Shown: one piece after another, positions 1 through 5,769 of the stretch
Numbering within the stretch: the first letter of the stretch is position 1
Layout of the letters: every line of letters starts with the position of its first letter
From: Ignavibacteriales bacterium
GTDB lineage: Bacteria; Bacteroidota; Ignavibacteria; UBA10030
Reading direction: 5' to 3'
Length of the DNA: 8,783 nt
NCBI GenBank assembly: GCA_016218005.1
Contig: JACRFF010000276.1
Span: forward strand, 1-8,783
Notes under the pieces: model-generated
The model's input: only the letters and a program-made list of their open reading frames with translations
Database searches by the model: none
Told to the model about the DNA's origin: nothing
Translations under genes and position numbers: made by a program

Positions 1-125
1 ATGCGCGGCTCGGCAGTGTGGATCAATTTGCGGAGAGCATCAAGAATGAGCCGGGCAAACGCAGGCGATTGCCTGATGTACTCGTCAATCCGTTGTGATG
101 CATCGGGAACGCGATTGGTTGGCAT
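1..125 (-). CDS. DUF1801 (YdhG/YdeI-like) protein, N-terminal part only
   Basis: Only the first 41 residues are in the window; the gene continues past the left edge. The reading begins MPTNRVPDASQRIDEYIRQS and goes on with a segment of the form F-A-x-x-I-L-x-x-L-R-x-L-I-H. This matches the N-terminal helix of the small DUF1801/YdhG family (Y-I-x-x-x-P-x-x-x-x-x-L-x-x-L-R-x-L-I). Members are small cytosolic proteins of poorly defined function. The ATG at 123-125 is preceded on the minus strand by GGAAG about 8 bases upstream, which supports this start. The gene lies 27 bases downstream of the stop of the broken membrane-protein gene on the same strand, so it is probably the last visible member of the amrS transcript. 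The assignment rests on a short stretch and could shift to a related small-domain family. Confidence 0.65.
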   Translation of the reverse strand, partial: MPTNRVPDASQRIDEYIRQSPAFARLILDALRKLIHTAEPR

Positions 126-152
126 GGTCGTTGCTTCCGGCTGAACAAGCAA

Positions 153-825
153 CTATGCGCTTGCTGCCGTTCCGCTCGTTGTCATCCGATTTCTATCGGC
201 CCACCAAGGCCAGAGCACCAGTAACCACGAGGCGAAACCTGCGTACGCTATCGCATCAACAGTGGGCGGTGGTGGACCAAATAGATTGAGGGCATACACG
301 AGCACCAAAAAAAAATACAAGCGACCAGAGTGCAACGGTGCCCTTCTTGTTTCGCGGAGTGGTGATGGATCGATAGATGCCGACACCAAGAACGAAGAGC
401 GCCATCTCGACGACAACGGTTGCAATTCGAGAATTCCATAATCCTAATCCAACGTAGATCGAAAGTCCCGGCGCCAACGGCATGTCGGGTCGATGCGAAA
501 TAAAATCCAGTACCCAGTGGCTGACCACCAGCGCCGCCACAACGAGAGCGCCCTTTTGCTCTTTCATTTTCAGATAGTAGATGCTGCCGACTAATGCCCC
601 CCAGCCAATCGTGGCTAAGAGACTGTGCGAGAGTGGATAGTCGTAGAAATCCAGCGGCGTTACGACAGTATTGCCGGGGTCGATGCGAACGTGCTCAAGC
701 CCAAGCAACACAAACAGCGGCCAGAGCATATCAATGAATTGTGCTGAGACAAAGAGCGTTCCCAGCGAAGTTTTAGGCGCAACTTTTTTCGCCGCAAACG
801 CTACCGCCATGTGGCCGATGAACAT
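153..825 (-). pseudogene. Polytopic membrane protein, YdjM/DUF457-like, frameshifted at a T9 run
   Basis: Reading from the ATG at 823-825, residues 1-170 form a coherent membrane protein. It has hydrophobic segments at about 23-42, 67-84, 92-110, 131-151 and from 165. It also has His/Asp motifs GH (4-5), SHS (66-68) and SHWVLD (102-107) followed by SHRPD (110-114). These resemble the putative metal-dependent membrane hydrolases of the YdjM/DUF457 type, though the exact family is uncertain. At nine consecutive T's on the coding strand (A's at 307-315) the frame is lost and ends as a non-family tail, giving 189 residues. With eight T's the frame continues through a further hydrophobic C-terminus (LNLFGPPPPTV, then a W-rich helix) to the TAG at 153-155, giving 223 residues. 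This is either a true frameshift, a phase-variable tract or a sequencing error. A ribosome binding site AAGGAG lies 8 bases before the start. Confidence 0.75.
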
Positions 826-833
826 GCGTTACT

Positions 834-839
834 CTCCTT
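834..839 (-). promoter_or_regulatory. Ribosome binding site AAGGAG overlapping an upstream stop codon
   Basis: On the minus strand AAGGAG sits 8 bases before the ATG of the membrane-protein gene. Its first two A's are the last two bases of the TAA stop (838-840) that closes the small reading frame upstream. This stop/ribosome-site overlap is a typical arrangement for translational coupling and argues that the upstream frame is, or recently was, a real gene. Confidence 0.75.
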
Positions 840-975
840 ACTGAATGGTGAACTCGTTTGAAAACGTCGAATCTGTGGTTGTAGCGTCGGACTTCCACCC
901 GAATCAGCATTTTATGCGATACCGTCCTTGCAACACAACGTGGAATGTATCGCCCGCCTGTTGCTTCGGCTTCAT
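838..975 (-). pseudogene. Small unrecognised reading frame interrupted by an in-frame TGA
   Basis: I do not recognise this gene. Between amrS and the membrane-protein gene, one minus-strand frame reads like protein. From an ATG at 973-975 it runs 23 codons (with GDTFHVVLQGRYRIKC) to a TGA at 904-906. It then continues in the same frame for 21 codons (FGWKSD...FSNEFTIQ) to TAA at 838-840. The alternating hydrophobic and polar pattern suggests beta strands. The final TAA overlaps the ribosome binding site of the next gene, as expected for operon genes. The frame stays open upstream of the ATG almost to the amrS stop, so the true start may lie further up and is unknown. A nonsense mutation or sequencing error is more likely than recoding of TGA. 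The competing 69-codon frame starting at 982 is rich in Arg, Cys and His and overlaps the next gene, so I consider it a shadow. Confidence 0.4.
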
Positions 976-1040
976 TTCCCATTGTTCATCTCCTTTTCTG
1001 CTTGCATGGTTTTTCTCTTCCCGCCTCCCATCCTCCCTTC

Positions 1041-2090
1041 TCACCATCTTCCTGGAATTTTTTCACCGCACGCGGGGCACGCGCCGTGGACAATCTTCAA
1101 ACTAATAACGCGAAAGCCAAAACGTTCAATCAATGTGCCGTCGCACTTCGGACAATAGGTGTGCTCGTATCCGCCTGTTTCTCCCGGCCGGTTTCCGGCA
1201 TAGACAAATTTCAAGCCTGCGTCGTATCCGATCTCTGCCGCGCGAACGAGCGCTTCGTTCGGCGTGCTGTCGTACTCAGTCATCTTGTAATCCTGATGAA
1301 ACGCCGTTACGTGCCATGGAATTTCAGGCGAGACGGAGACAAGAAAATTCGCAATGTCTCGCAACTCGCCGTCGCTGTCGTTGAATCCCGGCACAACCAG
1401 CGTTACCACTTCCATCCACACGCCGCGCTTGTGCACGCTCGCAATCGTCTCGAGCACGGTCTTGAGCGTTCCGCCCAACTTGGAGTATTCTTTCTGCGAG
1501 AATCCTTTCAGGTCTACTTTGTACAAATCGAGCCACGGCTGTAGATAATCTAAAACTTCCGGCGTTGCGTTGCCGTTAGAAACGTACGAAGTAACAAGCC
1601 CCGCTTGTTTGGCCATCTTAAAAACTTCCACCGCCCATTCGCTGGTGATGAGCGGTTCATTGTATGTGCTCGCGACGACCTTTGCACCGTGCCGAAGTGC
1701 AAGGCCGACCATCTGCGCCGCGGTAACAGTGTCGGGGGTGGCTAAGGCTTGAGGGTCGCGCAGTGTTTGCGACGTGATCCAATTCTGGCAATAGCCGCAA
1801 TGGTAGTCGCATCCAAGCATGCCAAAACTTAATGCTTTCGCCCCGGGATAAGCATGATAGAAGGGCTTCTTTTCGATTGGGTCGACTTGAATTCCCGCCG
1901 CGTAGCCGTACGGAACATAGAGCACGCCATCACGATTGAATCGCACCTTGCAGATGCCCTCTTTGCCGGGGGCAATCTTGCACCGATGGCCGCACGCAAA
2001 GCATCGCACCCATTGCTTCTCAAGGTGCTTGTATAATTCTCCTTGACGGGTTGATTCGGTGAGAAGTTGTTTCAAGGTTTGTGCGTTCAC
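1041..2090 (-). CDS. amrS: AmmeMemoRadiSam system radical SAM enzyme AmrS
   Basis: This 349-residue protein is a radical S-adenosylmethionine enzyme of the AmrS family, once annotated as pyruvate formate-lyase activating-enzyme-like. The cluster motif is CDYHCGYC, with C94, C98 and C101 as the likely ligands of the [4Fe-4S] cluster. Before it lies a cysteine-rich N-terminal module (C30, C33, C37, C47; CFACGHRC), and after the barrel a C-terminal zinc-ribbon-like pair (C313/C316 and C338/C341). Both flanking cysteine modules and the total length are as expected for the family. The start is GTG at 2088-2090, supported by AGAGGAG six bases upstream. In this system AmrS is usually considered with AMMECR1- and Memo-family partners; neither is in this window. 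The product is cytosolic and its substrate is not evident from sequence. It appears to head a minus-strand transcript with the three frames to its left. Confidence 0.93.
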   Translation of the reverse strand: MNAQTLKQLLTESTRQGELYKHLEKQWVRCFACGHRCKIAPGKEGICKVRFNRDGVLYVPYGYAAGIQVDPIEKKPFYHAYPGAKALSFGMLGCDYHCGYCQNWITSQTLRDPQALATPDTVTAAQMVGLALRHGAKVVASTYNEPLITSEWAVEVFKMAKQAGLVTSYVSNGNATPEVLDYLQPWLDLYKVDLKGFSQKEYSKLGGTLKTVLETIASVHKRGVWMEVVTLVVPGFNDSDGELRDIANFLVSVSPEIPWHVTAFHQDYKMTEYDSTPNEALVRAAEIGYDAGLKFVYAGNRPGETGGYEHTYCPKCDGTLIERFGFRVISLKIVHGACPACGEKIPGRW

Positions 2091-2200
2091 GACAATCTCC
2101 TCTATGAAAGTACGTCTCTCCGCTTACGGATGCAAGATGGCAACATTGCATCCGATTTCTTTTTTGATAACCTTCTCGTGTCATAAAAGAAAGTGAACGT
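2091..2200. promoter_or_regulatory. Divergent amrS/ggt intergenic region with a perfect 9-bp inverted repeat
   Basis: These 110 bases separate the divergent amrS and ggt starts and must hold promoters for both. The clearest element is a perfect inverted repeat, CGGATGCAA at 2127-2135 and TTGCATCCG at 2146-2154, separated by 10 bases. The arm centres are 19 bases apart, about two helical turns, so it could be an operator for a dimeric regulator. Read on the plus strand it is followed by a T-rich stretch (2156-2164), so a terminator-like hairpin in the ggt leader is an alternative. TTGATA at 2164-2169 resembles a -35 box, but no -10 box sits at proper spacing. Confidence 0.4.
2097..2103 (-). 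promoter_or_regulatory. Ribosome binding site of amrS (GTG start)
   Basis: AGAGGAG on the minus strand, six bases before the GTG at 2088-2090. It decides the start because no ATG near this position fits the N-terminus. Confidence 0.75.
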
Positions 2201-3943
2201 ATGAATTCCACGCAGCGCAGCATTGGATGTCTGATTCTTCTCATTCTGGCGCATCTTGACCTCAACGCAAAGGAGCCTGCCTACCGGCCCGCTTCGCCCG
2301 CGAAGCGAGGCGAGCCAGGCAGGCCTCTCGCCGCCAAGCACGGTGTCGTCGTCTCGTCGCATTATCTTGCGTCGGAGCTTGGCGTGCAGGTATTGAAGAA
2401 CGGCGGCAACGCGGTCGATGCGGCGGTGGCAACGGGACTGGCGCTGGCAGTCGTGCATCCAAGCGCAGGTAACATTGGCGGCGGCGGTTTTATGATTGTG
2501 TACACAACGACGGGCGAAGTAACTGCTTTCGACTTCCGCGAGAAAGCCCCGCTCGCCGCCCACGGCAAGATGTATCTCGACAACAACGAAAAGTACATCA
2601 ACGACCTCAATCACGAAGGGTATCTTTCCGTCGGCGTGCCGGGAACGGTTGCCGGATTTGATTTGGCGCTGAAACGCTTCGGCACAAAATCGTGGAAAGA
2701 ACTCGCCGCCCCGGCCGTCGCTCTCGCCGAGGAGGGTTTCTTGCTCAGCGCATCGATGGCAAACGAATTCACGTCGTACGAAAAAGATTGGAAAAAATAT
2801 CCTTCGTCCGCAAAATCGTTTTTGAAAGGCGACGGCTCGTTCTACGCCGCGAACGAAATCTGGAAACAGCCCGACCTTGCCGCGACGCTCAAGACCATTG
2901 CGGCAAACGGGCGCGATGGATTCTACCAAGGTGATGTGGCGCGGGCGATCGCGAAGGATATGAAGAATCACGGCGGTCTAATCACGGAAGAGGATTTGGC
3001 AAAGTACGAAGCCAAAGAGCGGAAACCCGTTCGCGGAACCTACCGAGGCTGCGACGTCGTATCGATGTCGCCCCCCAGCTCCGGCGGCACGGCATTGGTG
3101 GAGATGTTGAACATCCTTGAAGGATTCAACCTGAAGCCGCTCGGCCACAACACCGCCGCCTATTTGCACCGGCTGATCGAAACGATGCGCCGCGGGTTCG
3201 CCGACCGCGCACGTTATCTCGGAGATCCAGATTTCAATCCCGACATGCCGATTGCGAAGCTTACCTCAAAACAGTATGCAGAACATCTTCGCGCGTCCAT
3301 CAACCCCGCCAAGGCCTCGAAGAGCGATTCGATACAATTCAACGACGCCTACGAAAGCGAGCAGACGACTCACTACTCCGTGGTCGATGCGGAAGGGAAC
3401 GCCGTCGTCGTGACATATACGCTCGAGTACGGCTATGGCTCTCGGATCGTAGCCGATGGACTCGGTTTCCTCTACAACAACGAAATGGGCGACTTTAATC
3501 CGATACCCGGCACTACCGACACACGCGGCACCATCGGCACGAAACCGAATCTCGTTCAGTCCGGCAAGCGCATGCTTTCCAGTATGACGCCAACCATTCT
3601 CGCCAAAAATGGAAAGCCCTATCTGCTCATCGGGTCGCCGGGCGGACGCACGATCATCAACACCGTTCTCCAAGTCGTGCTCAATGTCGTCGATTTCGAG
3701 ATGAACATTGCAGACGCGATTGCCGCAAAGCGCATTCATCATCAGTGGCTGCCCGATCAAGTGCGGTACGAGAGAAACGGTCTTACCGACGGAACGAAGA
3801 AGACGCTTGAAGCGATGGGACATACGTTCTGGATGTACTCAAGTCAGGGCAGCGTAATGGGAATTATCATTGATGCACAAACGGGAATGCGCTACGGTGC
3901 GGCTGACCCGCGGGCGGCAGATGGTGGAGCGGCGGGATACTGA
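2201..3943 (+). CDS. ggt: Gamma-glutamyltransferase (glutathione hydrolase) precursor
   Basis: This 580-residue protein is an N-terminal-nucleophile hydrolase that cleaves gamma-glutamyl bonds of glutathione and related peptides, normally in the periplasm. A hydrophobic N-terminus (about residues 8-19) looks like a Sec signal peptide. The core begins near residue 46 with NGGNAVDAAVATGLAL. Conserved elements are FREKAP with R113 (substrate carboxylate binding), QTTHYSVVD with T389 as predicted nucleophile and autocleavage point, MLSSMTPT (S460/S461) and GSPGGRT (G481/G482). Cleavage would give a 388-residue large and a 192-residue small subunit. Where E. coli has YTLN after the nucleophile, this protein has YTLE (E409), a change near the glutamyl-binding site. 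Length is normal. A palindromic DNA element encodes about residues 25-42 between the signal peptide and the catalytic core. The ribosome site before the ATG is weak (purine-rich AAAAGAAAG). The pfk gene follows 81 bases downstream on the same strand. Confidence 0.95.
   Translation: MNSTQRSIGCLILLILAHLDLNAKEPAYRPASPAKRGEPGRPLAAKHGVVVSSHYLASELGVQVLKNGGNAVDAAVATGLALAVVHPSAGNIGGGGFMIVYTTTGEVTAFDFREKAPLAAHGKMYLDNNEKYINDLNHEGYLSVGVPGTVAGFDLALKRFGTKSWKELAAPAVALAEEGFLLSASMANEFTSYEKDWKKYPSSAKSFLKGDGSFYAANEIWKQPDLAATLKTIAANGRDGFYQGDVARAIAKDMKNHGGLITEEDLAKYEAKERKPVRGTYRGCDVVSMSPPSSGGTALVEMLNILEGFNLKPLGHNTAAYLHRLIETMRRGFADRARYLGDPDFNPDMPIAKLTSKQYAEHLRASINPAKASKSDSIQFNDAYESEQTTHYSVVDAEGNAVVVTYTLEYGYGSRIVADGLGFLYNNEMGDFNPIPGTTDTRGTIGTKPNLVQSGKRMLSSMTPTILAKNGKPYLLIGSPGGRTIINTVLQVVLNVVDFEMNIADAIAAKRIHHQWLPDQVRYERNGLTDGTKKTLEAMGHTFWMYSSQGSVMGIIIDAQTGMRYGAADPRAADGGAAGY
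2275..2324. repeat. Compound palindromic element inside the ggt coding sequence
   Basis: Two nested inverted repeats lie here. The outer arms are GCCTGCCT at 2275-2282 and AGGCAGGC at 2317-2324. The inner arms are CGCTTCGC at 2290-2297 and GCGAAGCG at 2300-2307, with only two bases between them. The 50-base element keeps the ggt frame open and encodes a Pro/Arg/Gly-rich stretch (about residues 25-42: PAYRPASPAKRGEPGRP). That stretch is unlike the surrounding signal peptide or catalytic domain. It looks like a dispersed palindromic repeat inserted in frame. Confidence 0.8.
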
Positions 3944-4012
3944 CGAACAAATTGATTGTTATTGCAACGTGGATTCAATTCAACGTGGCCGGAAAAGAAA
4001 TCGAATACTCGT

Positions 4013-4019
4013 AAGGAGG
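4013..4019 (+). promoter_or_regulatory. Strong ribosome binding site of the phosphofructokinase gene
   Basis: AAGGAGG lies five bases before the ATG at 4025. It decides the start against an in-frame upstream extension beginning at 3956, which has no such site and would add 23 residues not seen in the family. Confidence 0.85.
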
Positions 4020-4024
4020 AAGCT

Positions 4025-5134
4025 ATGGCGAATGGAACGGTCAAACGCATCGCAATCAACACCGGCGGCGGAGATGCCCCGGGGCTGAACGCCGTCATTC
4101 GCGCGGCAACGATAGCCGCCATCAATCGCGGCTGGGAAGTGTTCGGCATTCGCGACGGCTACAATGGCTTGTTCTTGCCGGAGCAATATCCTGACGGTGG
4201 CTTGGTTCCGCTGACGCGAAAATCTGTCCGAGGCATCACGCATCTTGGCGGCACCATCCTCGGCACAACCAACAAAGGAAATCCGCTCAAATATCCGACG
4301 AAGGGCCCCGATGGCAAGATGTTCGAGAAAGACCGCTCAGATGAAATCATGACCGCCTTTAGGAAGAACGAGATCGATGCGTTGATCGCCGTGGGCGGCG
4401 ACGGCTCGCTTTCGATTGCAAAAGTGTTTGGGGATAAGGGTCTGCGCGTGGTGGGCGTGCCGAAGACGATCGACAATGACCTCGACAAGACAGTCATTAC
4501 GTTTGGATTCGATACAGCGGTGTCGTTCGCAACGTCGTGCATCGACCGATTGCATTCGACCGCCGAGGCGCATCAACGAGTGATGGTGGTCGAGGTCATG
4601 GGACGGTACGCCGGCTGGATTGCTCTTGAATCCGGCGTCTCCGGTACCGCCGACGTTATCTTAATCCCGGAAATTCCGTACGACCTTGCCAAGGTGGCGG
4701 AAAAGCTGGAACAGCGCATCACGAGCGGCGCAAAATTTTCTATCGTTGTTGTTGCCGAGGGAGCCAAGCCGAAAGGTGGAACTTATTCCGTCCTCTCCAA
4801 AGAACTCGGACGTGCGGAACGTTTAGGCGGAGCGGGCGAACGCGTCGCAAAAGACATCCAAGACCTCACCGGTAAGGAGACACGGTGCGTGGTGCTCGGA
4901 CATTTGCTGCGCGGCGGTTCACCGACGACGTTCGACCGGCTGATCTCACTGCGCTTCGGCGCGGCAGCAGTGCGCGCACTCGACGAAGGAAAGTCCGGCA
5001 TTATGGTCGCCCTCGATCCACCCACCGTGCGCTACGTTCCCCTTGAAGAAGCAACCAACAGGATGAAAGTTGTGCCGTTAACCTCCGATATTATGCTAAC
5101 CGCAAGAGACTTAGGAATTTCGTTCGGAGACTAA
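4025..5134 (+). CDS. pfkA: 6-phosphofructokinase, group III (mixed ATP/PPi clade)
   Basis: This 369-residue cytosolic enzyme phosphorylates fructose 6-phosphate to fructose 1,6-bisphosphate, the committed glycolytic step. Motifs in order: GGGDAPGLNA (14-23), GGDGS (124-128), PKTIDNDLD (146-154) with D150 as catalytic base, and MGRYAGWIAL (192-201). Then come AEGAKPKGG (244-252) and LGHLLRGGSPTTFDR (291-305) near the C-terminus. The phosphoryl-donor signature is mixed. G127 (E. coli position 104) is the ATP-type residue, while K147 (E. coli position 124) is the lysine usual in PPi enzymes. Proteins with this G/K pair, such as plant, trypanosomatid and actinobacterial ATP-dependent forms, mostly use ATP, so ATP is the better guess. 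An Asp at the first position would have indicated PPi. Whether it is allosterically controlled cannot be judged. It follows ggt by 81 bases and may share its transcript. Confidence 0.93.
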   Translation: MANGTVKRIAINTGGGDAPGLNAVIRAATIAAINRGWEVFGIRDGYNGLFLPEQYPDGGLVPLTRKSVRGITHLGGTILGTTNKGNPLKYPTKGPDGKMFEKDRSDEIMTAFRKNEIDALIAVGGDGSLSIAKVFGDKGLRVVGVPKTIDNDLDKTVITFGFDTAVSFATSCIDRLHSTAEAHQRVMVVEVMGRYAGWIALESGVSGTADVILIPEIPYDLAKVAEKLEQRITSGAKFSIVVVAEGAKPKGGTYSVLSKELGRAERLGGAGERVAKDIQDLTGKETRCVVLGHLLRGGSPTTFDRLISLRFGAAAVRALDEGKSGIMVALDPPTVRYVPLEEATNRMKVVPLTSDIMLTARDLGISFGD

Positions 5135-5170
5135 TGTTGCGTCCCAGAAATAACGTGAAAAAAGCTACAA

Positions 5171-5257
5171 CGCAGAGTTGCAGAGATTCGCAGAGAAACC
5201 AGAATGATTTGGTTTTTATTCTCTGCGTGCCCTTTGCGTTCTCCGCGCCTCCGCGAT
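5171..5257. repeat. Imperfect inverted repeat built of about 10-bp CGCAGAG / CTCTGCG units
   Basis: The left half repeats CAGAG at roughly 8- to 10-base steps (5173, 5181, 5191). The right half has CTCTGCG, CTTTGCG, CTCCGCG and CTCCGCG-like units at similar steps, so the halves are imperfect reverse complements. The core folds as CGCAGAGAA (5189-5197) against TTCTCTGCG (5219-5227), with a second inner pair ACCA/TGGT. From memory, similar CTCTGCG-type arrays occur between genes in many environmental genomes. The element starts 36 bases after the pfk stop and might act as a transcript-end hairpin, but this is inference. Confidence 0.65.
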
Positions 5258-5270
5258 TTGCTTTCTTCAC

Positions 5271-5360
5271 AATCCCAACAAGCGCGACTTCATCAACTTC
5301 CAGACCATCGCCGTGAAGTCGGCAAACGAAAGCAAACTATGGCTCGCATTGCAGATGAAA
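5271..5360 (+). pseudogene. Fragment of a four-helix-bundle protein (23S rRNA intervening-sequence protein family)
   Basis: One plus-strand frame reads NPNKRDFINFQTIAVKSANE and then S-K-L-W-L-A-L. This resembles the conserved third-helix region of four-helix-bundle proteins (family of TIGR02436/PF05635), typically N-K-R-D-F-I-x-F-L-T-I-A-x-G-S-x-N-E. Only about 30 of the usual 110-130 residues remain. No start codon, first half or last helix is visible; the left flank is the CAGAG/CTCTG repeat, and to the right the frame continues as unrelated Arg/Gly-rich sequence. It is therefore a relic. Intact members are found in 23S rRNA intervening sequences and as free-standing genes of unknown role. 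Confidence 0.6.
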
Positions 5361-5460
5361 CCCGCTCGCCGGAGGTGCTGTTCAGCCATAGGCGGGGATG
5401 CGGGGGTGAAGTTGCGGAGAAGTAGAGGAGGCGCATTTTTCTTCCTCTCACCGAGGGGAA

Positions 5461-5485
5461 GTGTCGCGAACGACACACTGTGTCG
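5461..5485. repeat. Nested palindrome with two mutually exclusive hairpins
   Basis: Three copies of one arm lie in a row. GTGTCG (5461-5466) can pair across a CGAA loop with CGACAC (5471-5476). The same CGACACA (5471-5477) also pairs with TGTGTCG (5479-5485) around a single C. The 15-base second palindrome is perfect. It lies 25 bases before the DUF559 remnant and could be an operator or another dispersed repeat. Confidence 0.55.
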
Positions 5486-5510
5486 GTCGTGACGATAGGG
5501 TCGGAAAGCA

Positions 5511-5690
5511 ATGGCAAAAGTGTTTAATCGCACGAGCGAAAAAGGAAGACGAAGGCAGTTGCGGCACTCGATGCCGGAGGCAGAGGTCATCGTGTGGTCT
5601 CGATTGAAAAACAGGCGGCTTGCAGGAACGAAACATCTGCGGAATATCTTTGAGTCGGACGGGTTGCTTCCCATTCGCTTCAAGTCGTAA
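5511..5690 (+). pseudogene. DUF559 (Vsr-like endonuclease) gene with internal deletion
   Basis: The 59-codon frame starts MAKVFNRTSEKGRRRQLRHS and continues MPEAEVIVWSRLKNRRLAG. This is the usual N-terminus of DUF559 proteins, small restriction-endonuclease-fold proteins related to very-short-patch repair nucleases. The intact family then runs through a core with the acidic catalytic residues (about 60 more residues). Here the reading jumps to FESDGLLPIRFKS and stops. That piece resembles the family's C-terminal motif (L-x-x-x-G-x-x-V-x-R-F), so the core appears deleted rather than the gene simply truncated. The catalytic Asp/Glu residues are absent and no activity is expected. An alternative is a short unrelated peptide, which the N-terminal match makes unlikely. 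Confidence 0.7.
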
Positions 5691-5758
5691 ATCCGGTTGG
5701 CACGAATTTGTATTCGAGCTGCTCAAAGATTATCTTACCTCCCGCCGAACAAATTCAG

Positions 5759-5764
5759 AAGGAG
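5759..5764 (+). promoter_or_regulatory. Ribosome binding site deciding the lipoprotein start
   Basis: AAGGAG lies five bases before the ATG at 5770. The frame is open upstream to 5620, but that extension would bury the signal peptide and has no comparable site. Confidence 0.85.
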
Positions 5765-5769
5765 ATTTC

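Larger units (their letters stand above)
5135..5769. other. Stretch without an intact gene: repeat and gene-remnant region
   Basis: These 635 bases separate pfk from the lipoprotein gene. They hold, in order, a periodic CAGAG/CTCTG repeat element (5171-5257), a four-helix-bundle gene fragment (5271-5360), a nested palindrome (5461-5485) and a DUF559 remnant (5511-5690). I see no identifiable function in 5361-5460. The last 79 bases presumably carry the promoter and leader of the lipoprotein gene, but no clear promoter boxes are visible. The open frames in this stretch other than the named remnants look non-coding. Confidence 0.7.

Noticed and set aside
904..906. TGA as a selenocysteine codon in the small operon frame
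   Set aside because: No known selenoprotein motif and no convincing hairpin directly downstream; a nonsense mutation or error is simpler.
945..1544. 199-codon plus-strand open frame antisense to amrS
   Set aside because: It is opposite a clear radical SAM gene with all motifs, has no ribosome site and its translation shows no recognisable domain.
2164..2190. TTGATA and CATAAA as a sigma-70-like promoter for ggt
   Set aside because: The spacing is too short (about 11-12 bases) and the region is generally AT-rich.
2102..2971. 289-codon minus-strand open frame antisense to ggt
   Set aside because: Rich in Arg, Cys and Phe, no ribosome site, lies fully opposite a well-supported gene; codon-bias shadow.
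3965..3988. Direct repeat CAACGTGG twice, 16 bases apart, between ggt and pfk
   Set aside because: Only 8 bases each and no further structure; could easily be chance.
3956..4024. Upstream extension of the phosphofructokinase frame
   Set aside because: The AAGGAGG five bases before the ATG at 4025 and the family N-terminus fix the later start.
5171..5257. CRISPR array
   Set aside because: Units are about 10 bases, diverged and in opposite orientations, with no unique spacers.
5620..5769. Upstream extension of the lipoprotein frame
   Set aside because: It would put 50 residues before the signal peptide and overlaps the DUF559 remnant in another frame.
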